A stretch of DNA of 64,000 nucleotides from assembly GCF_016744155.1 (NCBI RefSeq), contig NZ_JADGEW010000012.1, positions 1 to 64,000 on the forward strand. The letters are read 5' to 3'. The position numbers were made by a program, and so were the translations under genes. Each line of letters begins with the position of its first letter. Position 1 is the first letter of the stretch. The notes beneath the pieces were generated by a model. It was not told the origin of the DNA. It saw nothing but the letters and a program-made list of their open reading frames with translations, and did not search any database. Source of the DNA: Amphritea sp. (GTDB lineage Bacteria > Pseudomonadota > Gammaproteobacteria > Pseudomonadales > Balneatricaceae). Positions 21,600 through 31,701 of this stretch are shown one piece after another.

Positions 21600-22058
21600 T
21601 TAGCCCTGCTTGAACTCAGTCACAGCGGTATAAAGGCTTTCGCATGAACTGGCACTGCGAAGTCTGTTTCTGAATTCGGGCTGACTGAAGAGTTCAGCAA
21701 GATTGCCTAACGTCTGCAAGTGCTGATCGCAGGCTTCAGATGGAACCAGTAAGACAAATAGTAAATCAACCGGCTTGCTATCAACTGAGTCGAAGTCAAT
21801 TGGCTCCTTTAGTTGAATAAGCAGCGCGGTGGCTTGTTCGCATTCATCGAGTCGGCTATGGGGGATAGCAATGCCATCACCAATGCCGGTGCTGCCCAGT
21901 CTTTCACGGTTTATAAGACCGGTAAAGATGGTTTCAGCGTCAAGCTCTGGGTGTAGCTCAGCAATATGCTCGCTGGCAATTTCAAGGATACGTTTTTTAC
22001 TACCCCCCTCCAAAGCACAGAGTACTCCGGAGGGCGCCAATAGTTCTGAGATTAGCAT
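21600..22058 (-). CDS. ptsN: Nitrogen regulatory EIIA-Ntr protein
   Basis: 152 residues, an EIIA-fructose-type domain. The phosphorylation-site His is in IAIPHSRLDEC (near 68). The protein regulates potassium uptake and sigma-54-linked responses according to its phosphorylation state. It lies between hpf (10 bp upstream) and rapZ. Confidence 0.95.
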   Translation of the reverse strand: MLISELLAPSGVLCALEGGSKKRILEIASEHIAELHPELDAETIFTGLINRERLGSTGIGDGIAIPHSRLDECEQATALLIQLKEPIDFDSVDSKPVDLLFVLLVPSEACDQHLQTLGNLAELFSQPEFRNRLRSASSCESLYTAVTEFKQG

Positions 22059-22068
22059 AGCGTTTTAC

Positions 22069-22359
22069 TTACTTGTGAGTTCGTGTCTTTTCTTTATGTT
22101 TGATGATCTGGCGGTCTAGTTTGTCGATCAGACCGTCGATAGCAGCATACATATCTTCTTGTACATCAGAGGCAAAGAGCTGGCCGCCGGCAACGTGTAC
22201 ATCTCCTTCAGCTTTCTGGCGGGTTTTCTCTACGCTTAAAGTTACCTGTGCATTGGTGATGTTGTCGAAGTGACGCTCCAGTTTCTCAAACTTGCTCTGA
22301 ACATATTCATTCAGGGAATCAGTCAGTTCAACGTGGTGACCGGTGATATTGATCTGCAT
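22069..22359 (-). CDS. hpf: Ribosome hibernation promoting factor (short form)
   Basis: 96 residues, the short HPF form without a C-terminal dimerisation domain. It binds the 30S decoding centre and helps form 100S ribosomes in stationary phase. MQINITGHHVELT and YVQSKFEKLERHF are characteristic. It lies 59 bp after rpoN as in most gammaproteobacteria. Confidence 0.95.
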   Translation of the reverse strand: MQINITGHHVELTDSLNEYVQSKFEKLERHFDNITNAQVTLSVEKTRQKAEGDVHVAGGQLFASDVQEDMYAAIDGLIDKLDRQIIKHKEKTRTHK

Positions 22360-22418
22360 GGTAATCTCCTAGTGTTTTTGTGCCGGGATAATGCCCGGAT
22401 CCTATGGATATTAAGTTA

Positions 22419-23924
22419 TTAAACCAGACGCTTACGTTCATTAGAAGGCGGAATGTTAAGCGACTCTCGGTATTTTGCAATAGTTCTGCGAGCAACATTG
22501 ATGCCTTGCTCTTCCAGTAGCTGGGCAATCTTGTTATCGCTTAAAGGTTTGACCGGACTTTCAGCGGCAACCAATTTTTTGATCAGAGCACGGATCGCGG
22601 TAGAAGAGCAGGTGCCTCCGTTGACGGTGGTGACATGACTGGAGAAAAAATACTTCAGTTCAAAAATGCCTCTCGGAGTATGCATGAACTTCTGGGTGGT
22701 GACCCGTGATATGGTTGATTCATGCATCTCTACCGCTTCAGCAATATCATGAAGAACCATCGGCCTCATCGCTTCGTCGCCATGATCCAGAAAGCCTTCC
22801 TGGCGGCTGACGATCTCGCGGGTGACTTTCATTAGTGTATCGTTGCGGCTTAATAGGCTTTTAATAAACCAGCGGGCTTCCTGAAGGTGGTTTTTCAGAT
22901 AAGTATTATCTGGACTGCTGTCAGCGCGTCGAATAAGACCTGCATAGCTGTCATTGACCCGTAATTTTGGCGCAACTTCCGGGTTTAGCTGAACCTGCCA
23001 GACGTCCTTCTCTTTATAAACCAGAACGTCTGGGATGACATACTCTGATTGGGAGCTGGTAATCGAAGAGCCAGGTTTAGGGTTAAGGGTTTGAATCAGG
23101 TTAATTGCTTGTAGCAACTGCGGTTCACGGATCCGGGCTTTACGCATCAGCTGCTTATAATCGTGATTACCCAGTAAGTGAATATACTGGGAGACAATCT
23201 TTAGAGCCTCTGTCCGATATTCAGTGTCTTCAGGTAGTTGTTGAAGCTGAATTGCCAGGCATTCACTCAGGTTGCGGCCGGCTACGCCAGGGGGGTCGAA
23301 CTGCTGTACGCGGCGAAGCACGGCTTCGATTTCATCCAGTTCGATGCTGTTGAGCTGTTCTTCTTTCTGAACCTGGAAGTGTTCGAGAATGGACGCCAGT
23401 TCAATAGTCAGATAGCCATCAACATTGATGCCGTCAATAATATTGGTAGCGATCAGCTGATCGACGTCACTCATCGGGGTGAGATTGAGTTGCCAGTATA
23501 GATGGTCCTGCAACGTTTCATCGGCAGTGTCATTTGATTCCATCTCCATGTCTGAAAAATCATGGGAGGATGATGACGAAGAAGACACGGTCTGGTAGGT
23601 GTCTTCCCAGCTGCTGTCGGTAGAAAGTTCCTCGGGGATATTCTCGCTCCAGTCACTATCAGCCGCCTGAATCTCTTCTGATTCGGCTGTATTGCTGGCT
23701 GCTGTTTCCGCAACGGGCTGTTCGCTTTGAGAAGACTCCTGTGTAGGTGCTGTTTCAGAGCTGAGCTCATCCTCATTCACCTCTAGCATTGGGTTAGACT
23801 CCAGAGCCTCCTGGATCTCCTGCTGCAGGTCAAGCGTGGATAACTGCAGTAAGCGTATCGCTTGCTGCAGTTGGGGTGTCATGGTCAGATGCTGACCAAT
23901 TTTAAGTTGTAACGCTTGTTTCAT
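22419..23924 (-). CDS. rpoN: RNA polymerase sigma-54 factor
   Basis: 501 residues. Region I is Gln/Leu-rich ([17 protein letters not shown]). An acidic Ser/Glu-rich region II (about 50-120) follows, then the core-binding domain and the HTH. The RpoN box [10 protein letters not shown] stands near the end (about 478) and reads -24 promoter elements. It is flanked by lptB upstream (20 bp) and hpf downstream. Confidence 0.97.
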   Translation of the reverse strand: MKQALQLKIGQHLTMTPQLQQAIRLLQLSTLDLQQEIQEALESNPMLEVNEDELSSETAPTQESSQSEQPVAETAASNTAESEEIQAADSDWSENIPEELSTDSSWEDTYQTVSSSSSSSHDFSDMEMESNDTADETLQDHLYWQLNLTPMSDVDQLIATNIIDGINVDGYLTIELASILEHFQVQKEEQLNSIELDEIEAVLRRVQQFDPPGVAGRNLSECLAIQLQQLPEDTEYRTEALKIVSQYIHLLGNHDYKQLMRKARIREPQLLQAINLIQTLNPKPGSSITSSQSEYVIPDVLVYKEKDVWQVQLNPEVAPKLRVNDSYAGLIRRADSSPDNTYLKNHLQEARWFIKSLLSRNDTLMKVTREIVSRQEGFLDHGDEAMRPMVLHDIAEAVEMHESTISRVTTQKFMHTPRGIFELKYFFSSHVTTVNGGTCSSTAIRALIKKLVAAESPVKPLSDNKIAQLLEEQGINVARRTIAKYRESLNIPPSNERKRLV

Positions 23925-23943
23925 AAGTGTCGCTTAATACCGG

Positions 23944-24669
23944 TTACAAACGGAATTGTTCGCCTAAATAGGCTTCTTTTACCTGTTGGTTGGCAAGTAT
24001 ATCTTCTGGCGATCCTTCGGCAAGAATATAGCCTTCACTGACAATGTAAGCCTGTTCGCAGATGTCCAGTGTTTCGCGAACATTGTGATCGGTTATTAGT
24101 ACTCCAATCCCTTTGTTTTGCAAATGTTTCACTGTTTGTTTTATGTCGCTGACAGAGATTGGATCTACTCCAGCGAAAGGCTCATCTAACAGGATGAAGG
24201 TTGGCTCTGTTGCCAGGGCTCTGGCTATCTCGACTCGTCGTCTTTCGCCCCCAGATAAACTCATTCCCAGACTATTGCTCAGATGAGTAATATGAAACTC
24301 TTCTAATAGCTCATCCAGTTTCAACTTTCTTTCACTGCGGTTGAGTTCTTTGCGGGTTTCTAATATCGCCATCAGGTTGTCATGAACGCTGAGCTTTCGA
24401 AAAATAGACGCTTCCTGAGGTAGGTAGCCTATTCCTTTGCGAGCCCTTCCATGCATAGGTTCCTGGGTTAGATCCTGGTGATCAATTCTTATACGTCCCT
24501 GATCAGCATCGACCAGTCCGACAATCATATAGAAACAGGTGGTTTTGCCTGCTCCATTTGGCCCTAGTAGGCCAACAATTTGTCCGCTTTCTATTGAGAT
24601 GGAAACGTCTTTTACAACAGCGCGACCTTTGTAGCTCTTTGCCAGATTCTGTGCTTCAAGTCGACTCAT
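23944..24669 (-). CDS. lptB: Lipopolysaccharide export ATPase LptB
   Basis: 241 residues. The cytoplasmic ABC ATPase that drives LPS extraction through LptFG. Walker A is GPNGAGKTT (about 35-43), the signature is [16 protein letters not shown], Walker B is [13 protein letters not shown], and the switch His is in [11 protein letters not shown]. It overlaps lptA by 4 bp. Confidence 0.97.
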   Translation of the reverse strand: MSRLEAQNLAKSYKGRAVVKDVSISIESGQIVGLLGPNGAGKTTCFYMIVGLVDADQGRIRIDHQDLTQEPMHGRARKGIGYLPQEASIFRKLSVHDNLMAILETRKELNRSERKLKLDELLEEFHITHLSNSLGMSLSGGERRRVEIARALATEPTFILLDEPFAGVDPISVSDIKQTVKHLQNKGIGVLITDHNVRETLDICEQAYIVSEGYILAEGSPEDILANQQVKEAYLGEQFRL

Positions 24670-25226
24670 TGGCTGTTTGATTCTCCGGCGGATGGTTTGG
24701 TAGCTGCTTCAGCTTCTGGCGAAGGTGTTACTTTGGGTTGAATAATCATCTGTACCCGTTCACCTTTAGAGCTGTTGTCGCCAAATGCGTTAACCGTACT
24801 TTTCTTCATGTCGTAGACAATCCGGTTGCCACTGAAACTATCGGTGCCTTGCGAAACTTTTGCTTGTCCCGTTATTTCCAGTTCTTTCGTGCGGATATTG
24901 TAATCAAGAATCTTTCCGTATGCATGGGTTATCTCCTTGTCGGCAGCAGGACGTTGTTGAAACTGTGCCAGGCTGCCTTTTGCGATGATAGAAGTTACCG
25001 CTTTTTTGGTTTGTCGGAGCTCAAGAGACTTTCCTGTTATTTTCATACTACCCTGAGTCAATATAACATCGCCACTGTAAATGGTGATGCCTGTCTTGTC
25101 ATTCCGGGTAGCGCTGTCGGCGGTTATATGTATTGCCTGATGGGCGTCTTCCGGAAGAGCCTGAACCAGCGAAGGCAGACATAGTAGAAAAGCACAGAGG
25201 CTTTTCCTTACAGGGTTAATTAGCAT
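24666..25226 (-). CDS. lptA: Lipopolysaccharide transport periplasmic protein LptA
   Basis: 186 residues with an N-terminal signal peptide ([14 protein letters not shown]). An OstA-like beta-jellyroll (about 30-155) forms the periplasmic bridge for LPS. The C-terminal tail is Pro/Ala/Ser-rich and probably disordered. Overlaps both lptC and lptB, so translation is coupled. Confidence 0.94.
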   Translation of the reverse strand: MLINPVRKSLCAFLLCLPSLVQALPEDAHQAIHITADSATRNDKTGITIYSGDVILTQGSMKITGKSLELRQTKKAVTSIIAKGSLAQFQQRPAADKEITHAYGKILDYNIRTKELEITGQAKVSQGTDSFSGNRIVYDMKKSTVNAFGDNSSKGERVQMIIQPKVTPSPEAEAATKPSAGESNSQ

Positions 25227-25785
25227 TATGCACTCCGGTTACATCAGATAGCAGTTTAAGAATGCCACTGTCGGTGTCTATTGTCATGCCAACACTGGTG
25301 GTTGTGCTGGTACTGTTCGTAATGGTGATTTTGTTATCTGTTTTTACCAGGCTCTGCTGTGGATAAAACATCAATGATTCAGTGCGTAAAATGTTGGCCT
25401 GGGTTAGATCGGGATTGTCTTGCAATAGGACCTCACCGGTTAAGGTGACGAAATCATTGTTATCACGGATTATGCCGTTAAGACTGCTTGCTTTATGGCT
25501 TGGAAGATTATCAGCATAGAGCTGGAGCTCAGGGTTTGTTACAAGGATTTGTTGTTGTGCTGGCTGATGTTCCAGTTGACTGGAGCTGAGTTGCTGCTTC
25601 AGTTGGCCAGTATTGTCATAGTCTCTGATCCGGCCGTTGATAATATAGTAATCGGACAGCTGGTAAGCGGGGTTAGGCTCCTGCTTAATTCGGTTCGGAC
25701 GACGCTCTTCATCCATGCCAAGATAGATAACGGCGGGAATTAGAATCGCTGCGGCAGCAGCAAGTCGGGCTCGGCCGGTCAGCAT
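25216..25785 (-). CDS. lptC: Lipopolysaccharide export system protein LptC
   Basis: 189 residues with an N-terminal membrane anchor (LAAAAAILIPAVIYLGM) and a periplasmic LptC/YrbK domain (LSDYYIINGRIRDYDNTG). It takes LPS from LptBFG to LptA. It starts directly after the kdsC stop and overlaps lptA by 11 bp. Confidence 0.93.
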   Translation of the reverse strand: MLTGRARLAAAAAILIPAVIYLGMDEERRPNRIKQEPNPAYQLSDYYIINGRIRDYDNTGQLKQQLSSSQLEHQPAQQQILVTNPELQLYADNLPSHKASSLNGIIRDNNDFVTLTGEVLLQDNPDLTQANILRTESLMFYPQQSLVKTDNKITITNSTSTTTSVGMTIDTDSGILKLLSDVTGVHNAN

Positions 25786-26322
25786 TTACAGATACTCTCC
25801 GTACAGTGCTTCCAGTTTTCCTTGTGCAGCAAGAATAGTTTCACAAAACTCACGGCCCGCACCATTGCCCGCCGTGCGGCCGGTGCACCAGTCTGCATGT
25901 TGGGCAACAAATTGATGACCCCCGCTTACGGTCGCGCCAAATGCCACTGCGCGAATAGCAGCAAGGTCAGGCAGGTCATCGCCGATATAAGCTGTTTGAG
26001 CAGCATTGAAGTGGGTGTCTTGCCACAGTTCTTTGAGGGCGGTGAGCTTATCTTCACGCCCTTGGTACAGGTAATCTATACCCAGAGCTTTTGCTCTGCG
26101 TTCTACCTGGGGGGAGCTACGGCCAGTAATTATGGCAGTTTTTATTCCGCTTTGAGCCAATAATTTGATACCTAGTCCGTCCAGGGTGTTGAAGTTTTTT
26201 ACTTCAGAGCCATCAGCCAGGAAGTTCAGTTTGCCGTCGGTAAGAACGCCGTCTACATCGAAGACAGCAAGCTTTACCTGCTGTAGTTTATCGATCAGTT
26301 GTTCGCTGAGTGTTGAGTGCAT
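25786..26322 (-). CDS. kdsC: 3-deoxy-D-manno-octulosonate 8-phosphate phosphatase
   Basis: 178 residues. A HAD phosphatase without a cap that releases Kdo in the pathway for the LPS inner core. The nucleophile motif is FDVDGVLTDG near residue 20, the Thr motif is AIITGRSS, and the third acidic motif is YIGDDLPDLA. It overlaps kdsD by a single base. Confidence 0.95.
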   Translation of the reverse strand: MHSTLSEQLIDKLQQVKLAVFDVDGVLTDGKLNFLADGSEVKNFNTLDGLGIKLLAQSGIKTAIITGRSSPQVERRAKALGIDYLYQGREDKLTALKELWQDTHFNAAQTAYIGDDLPDLAAIRAVAFGATVSGGHQFVAQHADWCTGRTAGNGAGREFCETILAAQGKLEALYGEYL

Positions 26323-27296
26323 TAGATAACCCCTGCCTTAAGCATGTCATGCATGTTCAGTGCACCAACGGGTCGTTGCAGATCATCTAGAACAATTAAT
26401 GCATTGATCTGTTTTTCCTGCATAATTTGCAGTGCTTCAGCGGCAAGAATTTCACTGCTAACCGTAGTGCAGCTAGTGGTCATAACTTCGGTAATCAGAG
26501 TGTTCTTCATATCGATTTCATGATCTAGAGTCCGGCGCAGGTCGCCGTCAGTGAATATCCCTTGCAGAATACCTGCGTCGTTGACGACGGTTGTCATACC
26601 CAGTCGCTTCAGGGTCACTTCCATTAATGCTTCATTGAGTTTGGTGGAATCGCTGACCTTGGGAATGTCATTTCCGCTGTGCATAATGTCAGATACTTTG
26701 AGTAACAGTCGCCGCCCCAGGCTACCGCCGGGATGAGAGAACGCAAAGTCTTCAGCGCTGAAGCCGCGAGCTTCCAGTAGTGCAATCGCCAGCGCATCAC
26801 CTATCACCAGGGTTGCAGTGGTGCTGGACGTAGGAGCTAAGCCTAAGGGACAAGCTTCTTCGCTGATGGTGACGTTCAGATTGGCGTCCGCGCTACGGGA
26901 TAGAGTGGAGTCTGGATTTCCCGTGATGCTGATGAGTGGCGCTTTCATGCGCTTGATCAGTGGCAGTATTGATAGTACTTCGCTGGTCTCGCCAGAGTTG
27001 GATAACGCGATGACAATATCATTTGGTGTGAACATTCCCAGGTCGCCATGACTGGCTTCGCCTGGGTGTACAAAAAAAGAGGGGGTGCCGGTGGAAGCGA
27101 GAGTTGCAGCAATTTTGTTGCCGATATGACCGCTTTTACCCATGCCAGTGACTATTACCCGGCCTTTGCATTCCAGAGCCAGCATGCAGGCTTTTTCAAA
27201 ATTAGAATCCAGGTGGGTAAGAAGATCATTAACCGCATCCCGCTCCATCAAAATTGTACGTTTAGCTGATGCTAAAAAATCCAGTTCTTTGTTCAT
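26322..27296 (-). CDS. kdsD: D-arabinose 5-phosphate isomerase
   Basis: 324 residues. An N-terminal SIS sugar isomerase domain (VTGMGKSGHIGNKIAATLASTGTPS near 50) and two C-terminal CBS domains (about 205-320). It makes arabinose 5-phosphate from ribulose 5-phosphate for Kdo synthesis. It precedes kdsC, the usual order. Confidence 0.96.
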   Translation of the reverse strand: MNKELDFLASAKRTILMERDAVNDLLTHLDSNFEKACMLALECKGRVIVTGMGKSGHIGNKIAATLASTGTPSFFVHPGEASHGDLGMFTPNDIVIALSNSGETSEVLSILPLIKRMKAPLISITGNPDSTLSRSADANLNVTISEEACPLGLAPTSSTTATLVIGDALAIALLEARGFSAEDFAFSHPGGSLGRRLLLKVSDIMHSGNDIPKVSDSTKLNEALMEVTLKRLGMTTVVNDAGILQGIFTDGDLRRTLDHEIDMKNTLITEVMTTSCTTVSSEILAAEALQIMQEKQINALIVLDDLQRPVGALNMHDMLKAGVI

Positions 27297-27347
27297 AGCT
27301 CTATATTCACAGCTCGTTATTCAGGGAGAGAGTTGCCGTCTGTTAAA

Positions 27348-28301
27348 TCAAACACTCATATTGTATAGCAGTGCCAGATAGCCTGCATAGACCGCCAGTA
27401 GTATTCCACCTTCCATGCGTGAGATATTTGGCGGCTTTTGGAAGAGTGCAAGCAGCGCTAATAACAAGGTTAGCCCGAGTGTCATCCCGTAGTCACGTAA
27501 TAGTACGATCGACTCCAGCTCTATTGGCATCAAAAGACCGGGCACCGCCATGACTGCCGCTATGTTAAAAATATTGGAGCCTACGATGTTGCCTAAGGCG
27601 ATATCGGTATGACCTTTCAGCGCACTGGCAACTGATGCCGCGAGTTCTGGCAGACTAGTGCCTATAGCTACGATGGTCAGACCGATAATAAGTTCACTCA
27701 CGCCAAGAGTTGTTGCTATCTCTGTTGCGCCCCAGACCAGTAGCCGGGAACTACCCGCTAGCAGTAAAAGGCCGGTAATAAGCCAGAAAAAGGCCCACGA
27801 AGTGGGTAACTCAGGAAGTTCTTCCTCTTCATCTGCGATGTCTTCATCACTGGCATTACGCTGGAATCGGGTAAATAGGAACAGACAGGCTATCAGTGAA
27901 AGGATGAGAATGATGGAGTCAATTCGTCCAAGATAAAGGTCATAGAGGACGCCACCGGCAAGCAATGTTATCGCTAGCAGCAAGGGTATCTCTTGTTTCA
28001 ATACTTTTGAACGTACAGGCAGCGGGGCGACCAGTGCAGTTATTCCCAGCACCAGCCCTATGTTCGCTATATTTGATCCCAGGGCGTTACCTACCGCGAG
28101 ACTTCCTGCACCGGCGGTAGAGGCCATAATTGCAACCAGAATTTCCGGTGCAGAGGTGCCAAAAGACACCACGGTTAGTCCGATAAGCATGGGGGACATG
28201 CCAAAGTTTTTGGCGGTGCTCGCCGCACCGATTACGAAACGGTCTGCACTCCAGACCAAAATAATGAAACCAACTAAAAGGGCAATAATAGGGTATAGCA
28301 T
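27348..28301 (-). CDS. yrbG: Calcium/sodium antiporter family protein YrbG
   Basis: 317 residues and about ten membrane helices in two inverted halves. Each half has the alpha-repeat ion-binding motif: SFGTSAPEILVAI with GNALGSNIANI, and AIGTSLPELAAS with GNIVGSNIFNI. These are typical of the Ca2+/Na+ exchanger superfamily. An acidic cytoplasmic loop (DEDIADEEEELPEL) separates the halves. The real ion is not shown by the sequence. It heads the kdsD-lpt-rpoN block and is divergent from mlaF. Confidence 0.9.
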   Translation of the reverse strand: MLYPIIALLVGFIILVWSADRFVIGAASTAKNFGMSPMLIGLTVVSFGTSAPEILVAIMASTAGAGSLAVGNALGSNIANIGLVLGITALVAPLPVRSKVLKQEIPLLLAITLLAGGVLYDLYLGRIDSIILILSLIACLFLFTRFQRNASDEDIADEEEELPELPTSWAFFWLITGLLLLAGSSRLLVWGATEIATTLGVSELIIGLTIVAIGTSLPELAASVASALKGHTDIALGNIVGSNIFNIAAVMAVPGLLMPIELESIVLLRDYGMTLGLTLLLALLALFQKPPNISRMEGGILLAVYAGYLALLYNMSV

Positions 28302-28502
28302 CAGGTTATTTATTCAGCTGTGGTTAAAACGGAGGCCTATTTAATGAATTATACGGAATTTGTGCAAGAGGTTGCTGCAGTTGATACTGAAATTATTCAA
28401 GTTTAGCGGCAAGAGTGTTATAGTCGTCCCGCGTTTTCTGATGGAATTACGGCGGTTTTGGGTCGATTAAAGTTCACCTCTCCGGCATCAATTTATATTT
28501 GT

Positions 28503-28525
28503 AAGCAGTATCAACGATACTGCTT
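28503..28525. repeat. Perfect inverted repeat upstream of mlaF
   Basis: AAGCAGTATC pairs with GATACTGCTT across a three-base loop, ending 38 bp before the mlaF start. There is no T run after it, so it is not a normal terminator. An operator or a 5'-UTR hairpin is possible. Confidence 0.6.
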
Positions 28526-28563
28526 CGTAGCCCTTATGTGGTCTAGCTTGAGTCATCGTTATT

Positions 28564-29373
28564 ATGGATTTTTTTGACGATATTATTATTGATATCAAAC
28601 AGCTGAATTTTAGCCGGGGAGGGCGCTACATCTATAAAGATGTAGATATACGTATTCCCCGGGGTAAAGTAACAGCGATTATGGGGCCCAGTGGTACAGG
28701 TAAAACTACACTGCTCAGATTGATTGGCGGCCAATTGAAGCCAGATTCTGGTTCTATTTTACTGGATGGTGATGATATTCCCCGCCTCGGACGCTCCGAA
28801 CTATTTGATGTCCGTGAAAAAATGGGCATGTTGTTTCAGAGCGGTGCTCTATTTACCGATATGACCGTTTTTGAAAATGTAGCTTTTCCCATTAGGGTGC
28901 ATACCCAGCTGCCTGAGGATATGGTTAGAGATGTTGTGCTGATGAAGCTCCAGGCGGTAGGTTTACGCGGAGCCGCGCAGCTTATGCCAAGCGAGCTATC
29001 AGGTGGTATGTCTCGAAGAGTTGCTTTGGCCCGGGCAATAGCGCTTGCCCCTGCTTTGGTTATGTATGATGAACCGTTTACCGGCCAGGACCCTATCGCG
29101 ATGGGCGTGCTGGTTAATTTGATTCAGAAGCTTAACCAGGCTCTGGGGCATACCAGTATTATTGTCTCCCACGATATTAAGGAAACCCTGAGTATCGCTG
29201 ATTATGTCTACATAATTGCTGATTCAGGAGTGATTGCGCAGGGGACTCCTGACCAGTTGCAACAGGTGGATTCGGAACAGGTCCGGCAGTTTATGCTGGG
29301 ATTACCAGATGGGCCCGTTCCATTCCATTTCCCTGCTGCTGATATTGCTACAGAACTGATGGAGGGGTGTTGA
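28564..29373 (+). CDS. mlaF: Phospholipid transport ATP-binding protein MlaF
   Basis: 269 residues. The ABC ATPase of the MlaFEDB complex that moves phospholipids between the inner membrane and the periplasm to keep outer-membrane asymmetry. Walker A is GPSGTGKTT near 41, the signature is [16 protein letters not shown], and Walker B is [13 protein letters not shown]. It is the first gene of mlaFEDCB, divergent from yrbG with a 262-bp gap. Confidence 0.97.
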   Translation: MDFFDDIIIDIKQLNFSRGGRYIYKDVDIRIPRGKVTAIMGPSGTGKTTLLRLIGGQLKPDSGSILLDGDDIPRLGRSELFDVREKMGMLFQSGALFTDMTVFENVAFPIRVHTQLPEDMVRDVVLMKLQAVGLRGAAQLMPSELSGGMSRRVALARAIALAPALVMYDEPFTGQDPIAMGVLVNLIQKLNQALGHTSIIVSHDIKETLSIADYVYIIADSGVIAQGTPDQLQQVDSEQVRQFMLGLPDGPVPFHFPAADIATELMEGC

Positions 29374-30164
29374 TGCAGCCAGTATTAGACAGCATTGCTC
29401 TATTGGGGCGCTCTGGATTGGATAAAGTCGCAGCTATTGGTCGATCCGGTATGATTTTAGCTCATGCTATTGTTGCTCGGCCCGATCCGGTTCAATCGTT
29501 TCCGCTATTGATTCGTCAGCTCTATTCCGTCGGCGTACAGTCGATGGTTATTATTATTGTTTCCGGGCTTTTTATAGGGATGGTTCTGGCGCTTCAGGGT
29601 TATACCCTTCTGGTGGATTACGGAACGGAGCAAGCGGTTGGGCAGATGGTGGCTCTGAGTCTGGTCCGAGAATTGGCTCCGGTCGTTGCTGCATTGCTAT
29701 TTGCAGGTAGAGCTGGTTCGGCTTTAACGGCTGAAATCGGCCTAATGAAGACAACTGAGCAGCTGTCCAGTATGGAGATGATCGGTGTAGATCCTCTACG
29801 TAGAATTATTGCTCCGCGTTTCTGGGCAGGTTTTATTAGTTTGCCTATTCTTACTATGATATTCAGTGCTGTTGGTATCTGGGGAGGAATGTTAGTCGGG
29901 GTTGAATGGCTGGGGATTTATGAAGGATCCTTCTGGGCTAATATGCAAAACTCAGTTGATTTCTTTGATGATGTGGTAAATGGCCTGATTAAAGCACAGG
30001 TCTTTGGTTTGGTTGTGACATGGGTAGCAGTGTTTCAGGGATATGATTCAATACCCACCTCTGAGGGGATTAGTCAGGCAACAACTAAAACAGTTGTCTA
30101 TTCATCTCTGGCTATACTGGGACTCGATTTTATTATGACAGCACTGATGTTTGGAGATTTTTGA
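29373..30164 (+). CDS. mlaE: Phospholipid transport permease MlaE
   Basis: About 263 residues. The membrane permease of the Mla ABC system (MlaE/DUF140 family), with [13 protein letters not shown] and the conserved [24 protein letters not shown]-type coupling segment. The ATG at 29373 overlaps the mlaF stop (TGATG) and follows a strong GGAGGGG. A GTG at 29367 would add two residues. Confidence 0.95.
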   Translation: MQPVLDSIALLGRSGLDKVAAIGRSGMILAHAIVARPDPVQSFPLLIRQLYSVGVQSMVIIIVSGLFIGMVLALQGYTLLVDYGTEQAVGQMVALSLVRELAPVVAALLFAGRAGSALTAEIGLMKTTEQLSSMEMIGVDPLRRIIAPRFWAGFISLPILTMIFSAVGIWGGMLVGVEWLGIYEGSFWANMQNSVDFFDDVVNGLIKAQVFGLVVTWVAVFQGYDSIPTSEGISQATTKTVVYSSLAILGLDFIMTALMFGDF

Positions 30165-30167
30165 ATC

Positions 30168-30626
30168 ATGCGTATTCGTGGAGTTGAGCTGGGTGTTGGT
30201 GTCTTTATGTTGGTGGGCGCTATATCGCTGGCGGTATTGGCTTTCAATGTCAGCGGGCTGGGGCTATCAAAGCAGGAAGGCTCATATAAAGTCTATGCTT
30301 TGTTTGAGAATGTAGGCGGGCTGACTGCGCGCTCAAAAGTATCTATGTCTGGAGTGACCATTGGGCAGGTGAGTGATATTCATATTGATCCTGAAAGGTT
30401 AATGGCTGTCGTTGAAATTGAGATGAATGGCGATGTGGATTACCTGACAGTGGATAGTTCAGCATCTATCCTGACAGCAGGGCTGTTGGGGGAAAAGTAT
30501 ATTGGTATCACCACAGGTGCGGATGATGAGGTGCTCAAAGAGGGGGGGTATATTGAAGATACTCAATCCTCCCTGGTGCTGGAAGAGTTGATCGGCAAGT
30601 TTCTCTTCAATAAAGCTTCAGAATGA
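30168..30626 (+). CDS. mlaD: Phospholipid transport MCE protein MlaD
   Basis: 152 residues: one N-terminal membrane helix (ELGVGVFMLVGAISLAVLAF) and one MCE domain (about 40-118, VGGLTARSKVSMSGVTIGQV). MlaD forms a hexameric ring on MlaE that passes lipids to MlaC. It starts 3 bp after mlaE. Confidence 0.95.
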   Translation: MRIRGVELGVGVFMLVGAISLAVLAFNVSGLGLSKQEGSYKVYALFENVGGLTARSKVSMSGVTIGQVSDIHIDPERLMAVVEIEMNGDVDYLTVDSSASILTAGLLGEKYIGITTGADDEVLKEGGYIEDTQSSLVLEELIGKFLFNKASE

Positions 30627-30653
30627 TTATTTGTAGAACTGGTTTGTTAGGAA

Positions 30654-31298
30654 ATGGAATTGATTAAAATGAGTTATTTGAACCGCTGTTTGGCTGCGTT
30701 GGCCATGTTTTTTGTTGCCTTTACTGCAAACGCTTCCTGGGATGAGGCGCAAGGGGTTGTAGAGCAAGCTTCAGCTAGCATGATGACTGTGCTGGAAAAT
30801 GAAGCCTTGAAGCAGCCGGAGCAGGAAGAGCCGCTAATTAATGAGATCGAAGCTATTCTTAATCCTGTAGTGGATTTTGATTATGTCTCTAAGCGAGTTA
30901 TGGGCAAGTATTTCCGCCGTGTAAACGAACAGCAGCAGCAGGTTTTTTCTGGCGTATTTAAAGATACCATGGTGCGTACTTTTGCTAAGTCCCTGGTTGG
31001 TTTTGATATCGTGCGTTATGAAATGGCTCCGCAAGGTAGGCCGAGCCCTAATGCAGATAAGCAGATAGTTAGTGTTTACATTTATTCTTCTCTGGGACAG
31101 CAATATACGCTTGTGTATTACATGCTGAAACAGACGGACGGCTGGAAATTGGTAAATGTTCTGGTGGATGGAATTAATCTACGGTTGAATTTTAAAAATC
31201 AGTTTTCAGATATGGTTTCCCGTAGCAATGGAGACGTCAAACAGGTTATTTCAGACTGGAAGATTGCCATAGCTAATAACAGTAGTAAGGATAGCTGA
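30654..31298 (+). CDS. mlaC: Periplasmic phospholipid-binding protein MlaC
   Basis: About 214 residues with a signal peptide (LAALAMFFVAFTANA). The mature part is an MlaC/Ttg2 domain (FDYVSKRVMGKYFRR and the GWKLVNVLVDGINL segment), which shuttles phospholipids between MlaD and the outer membrane. A second ATG at 30669 would give a cleaner signal peptide. The end overlaps mlaB by one base. Confidence 0.94.
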   Translation: MELIKMSYLNRCLAALAMFFVAFTANASWDEAQGVVEQASASMMTVLENEALKQPEQEEPLINEIEAILNPVVDFDYVSKRVMGKYFRRVNEQQQQVFSGVFKDTMVRTFAKSLVGFDIVRYEMAPQGRPSPNADKQIVSVYIYSSLGQQYTLVYYMLKQTDGWKLVNVLVDGINLRLNFKNQFSDMVSRSNGDVKQVISDWKIAIANNSSKDS

Positions 31299-31588
31299 TG
31301 GCCGCTAAGGTTGAAATTGATGGTAGCTCTGCTTTGCTGTCCGGCGATCTGGTATTCAGTACGGTTTTATCGGTCAGGGAACAGCTTGAGTCTGCTGTGG
31401 ATAGGGCAGAGCAGCAGTTTGTTGTCGACTTTGGTTCAGTTTCTCGGGTGGATAGTTCAGCGGTGTCGCTCTGGTTATGTTTGCAGCGCCGCTCCCATGG
31501 CCGGAAGCTGGAGTTGAAGGCTCAGAATGTTCCTGCTGAACTTGGCTCTATTGCCCGATTAGCCGGGCTGGAGTCTTTATTGAGCTAG
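31298..31588 (+). CDS. mlaB: STAS-domain protein MlaB
   Basis: 96 residues, a single STAS domain with the SRVDSSAVSLWL loop. MlaB binds MlaF and supports assembly of the ABC complex. It is the last gene of the mla operon and overlaps mlaC by one base. Confidence 0.92.
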   Translation: MAAKVEIDGSSALLSGDLVFSTVLSVREQLESAVDRAEQQFVVDFGSVSRVDSSAVSLWLCLQRRSHGRKLELKAQNVPAELGSIARLAGLESLLS

Positions 31589-31615
31589 CCGGGCTGAGTG
31601 CTACTCAGGCTAGCT
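31582..31615 (+). terminator. Hairpin at the end of the mla operon
   Basis: AGCTAGC...GCTAGCT encloses CTGAGT-GCT-ACTCAG with a CGGG bulge, beginning in the last codons of mlaB. The following bases are only moderately T-rich (GTTTCTCT), so it may be a weak terminator or a 3' stabilising structure. Confidence 0.45.
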
Positions 31616-31701
31616 GTTTCTCTACAGATATCGCCTTTTGTCATATTTTCGGCTATTATTGCCGACCTAATATTCCCCCCAAATTTTCATCGGAATCATG
31701 C

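Noticed and set aside
18979-28301. Horizontally acquired island
   Set aside because: Gene order from mgtE to yrbG follows the conserved gammaproteobacterial core block, and composition looks uniform.
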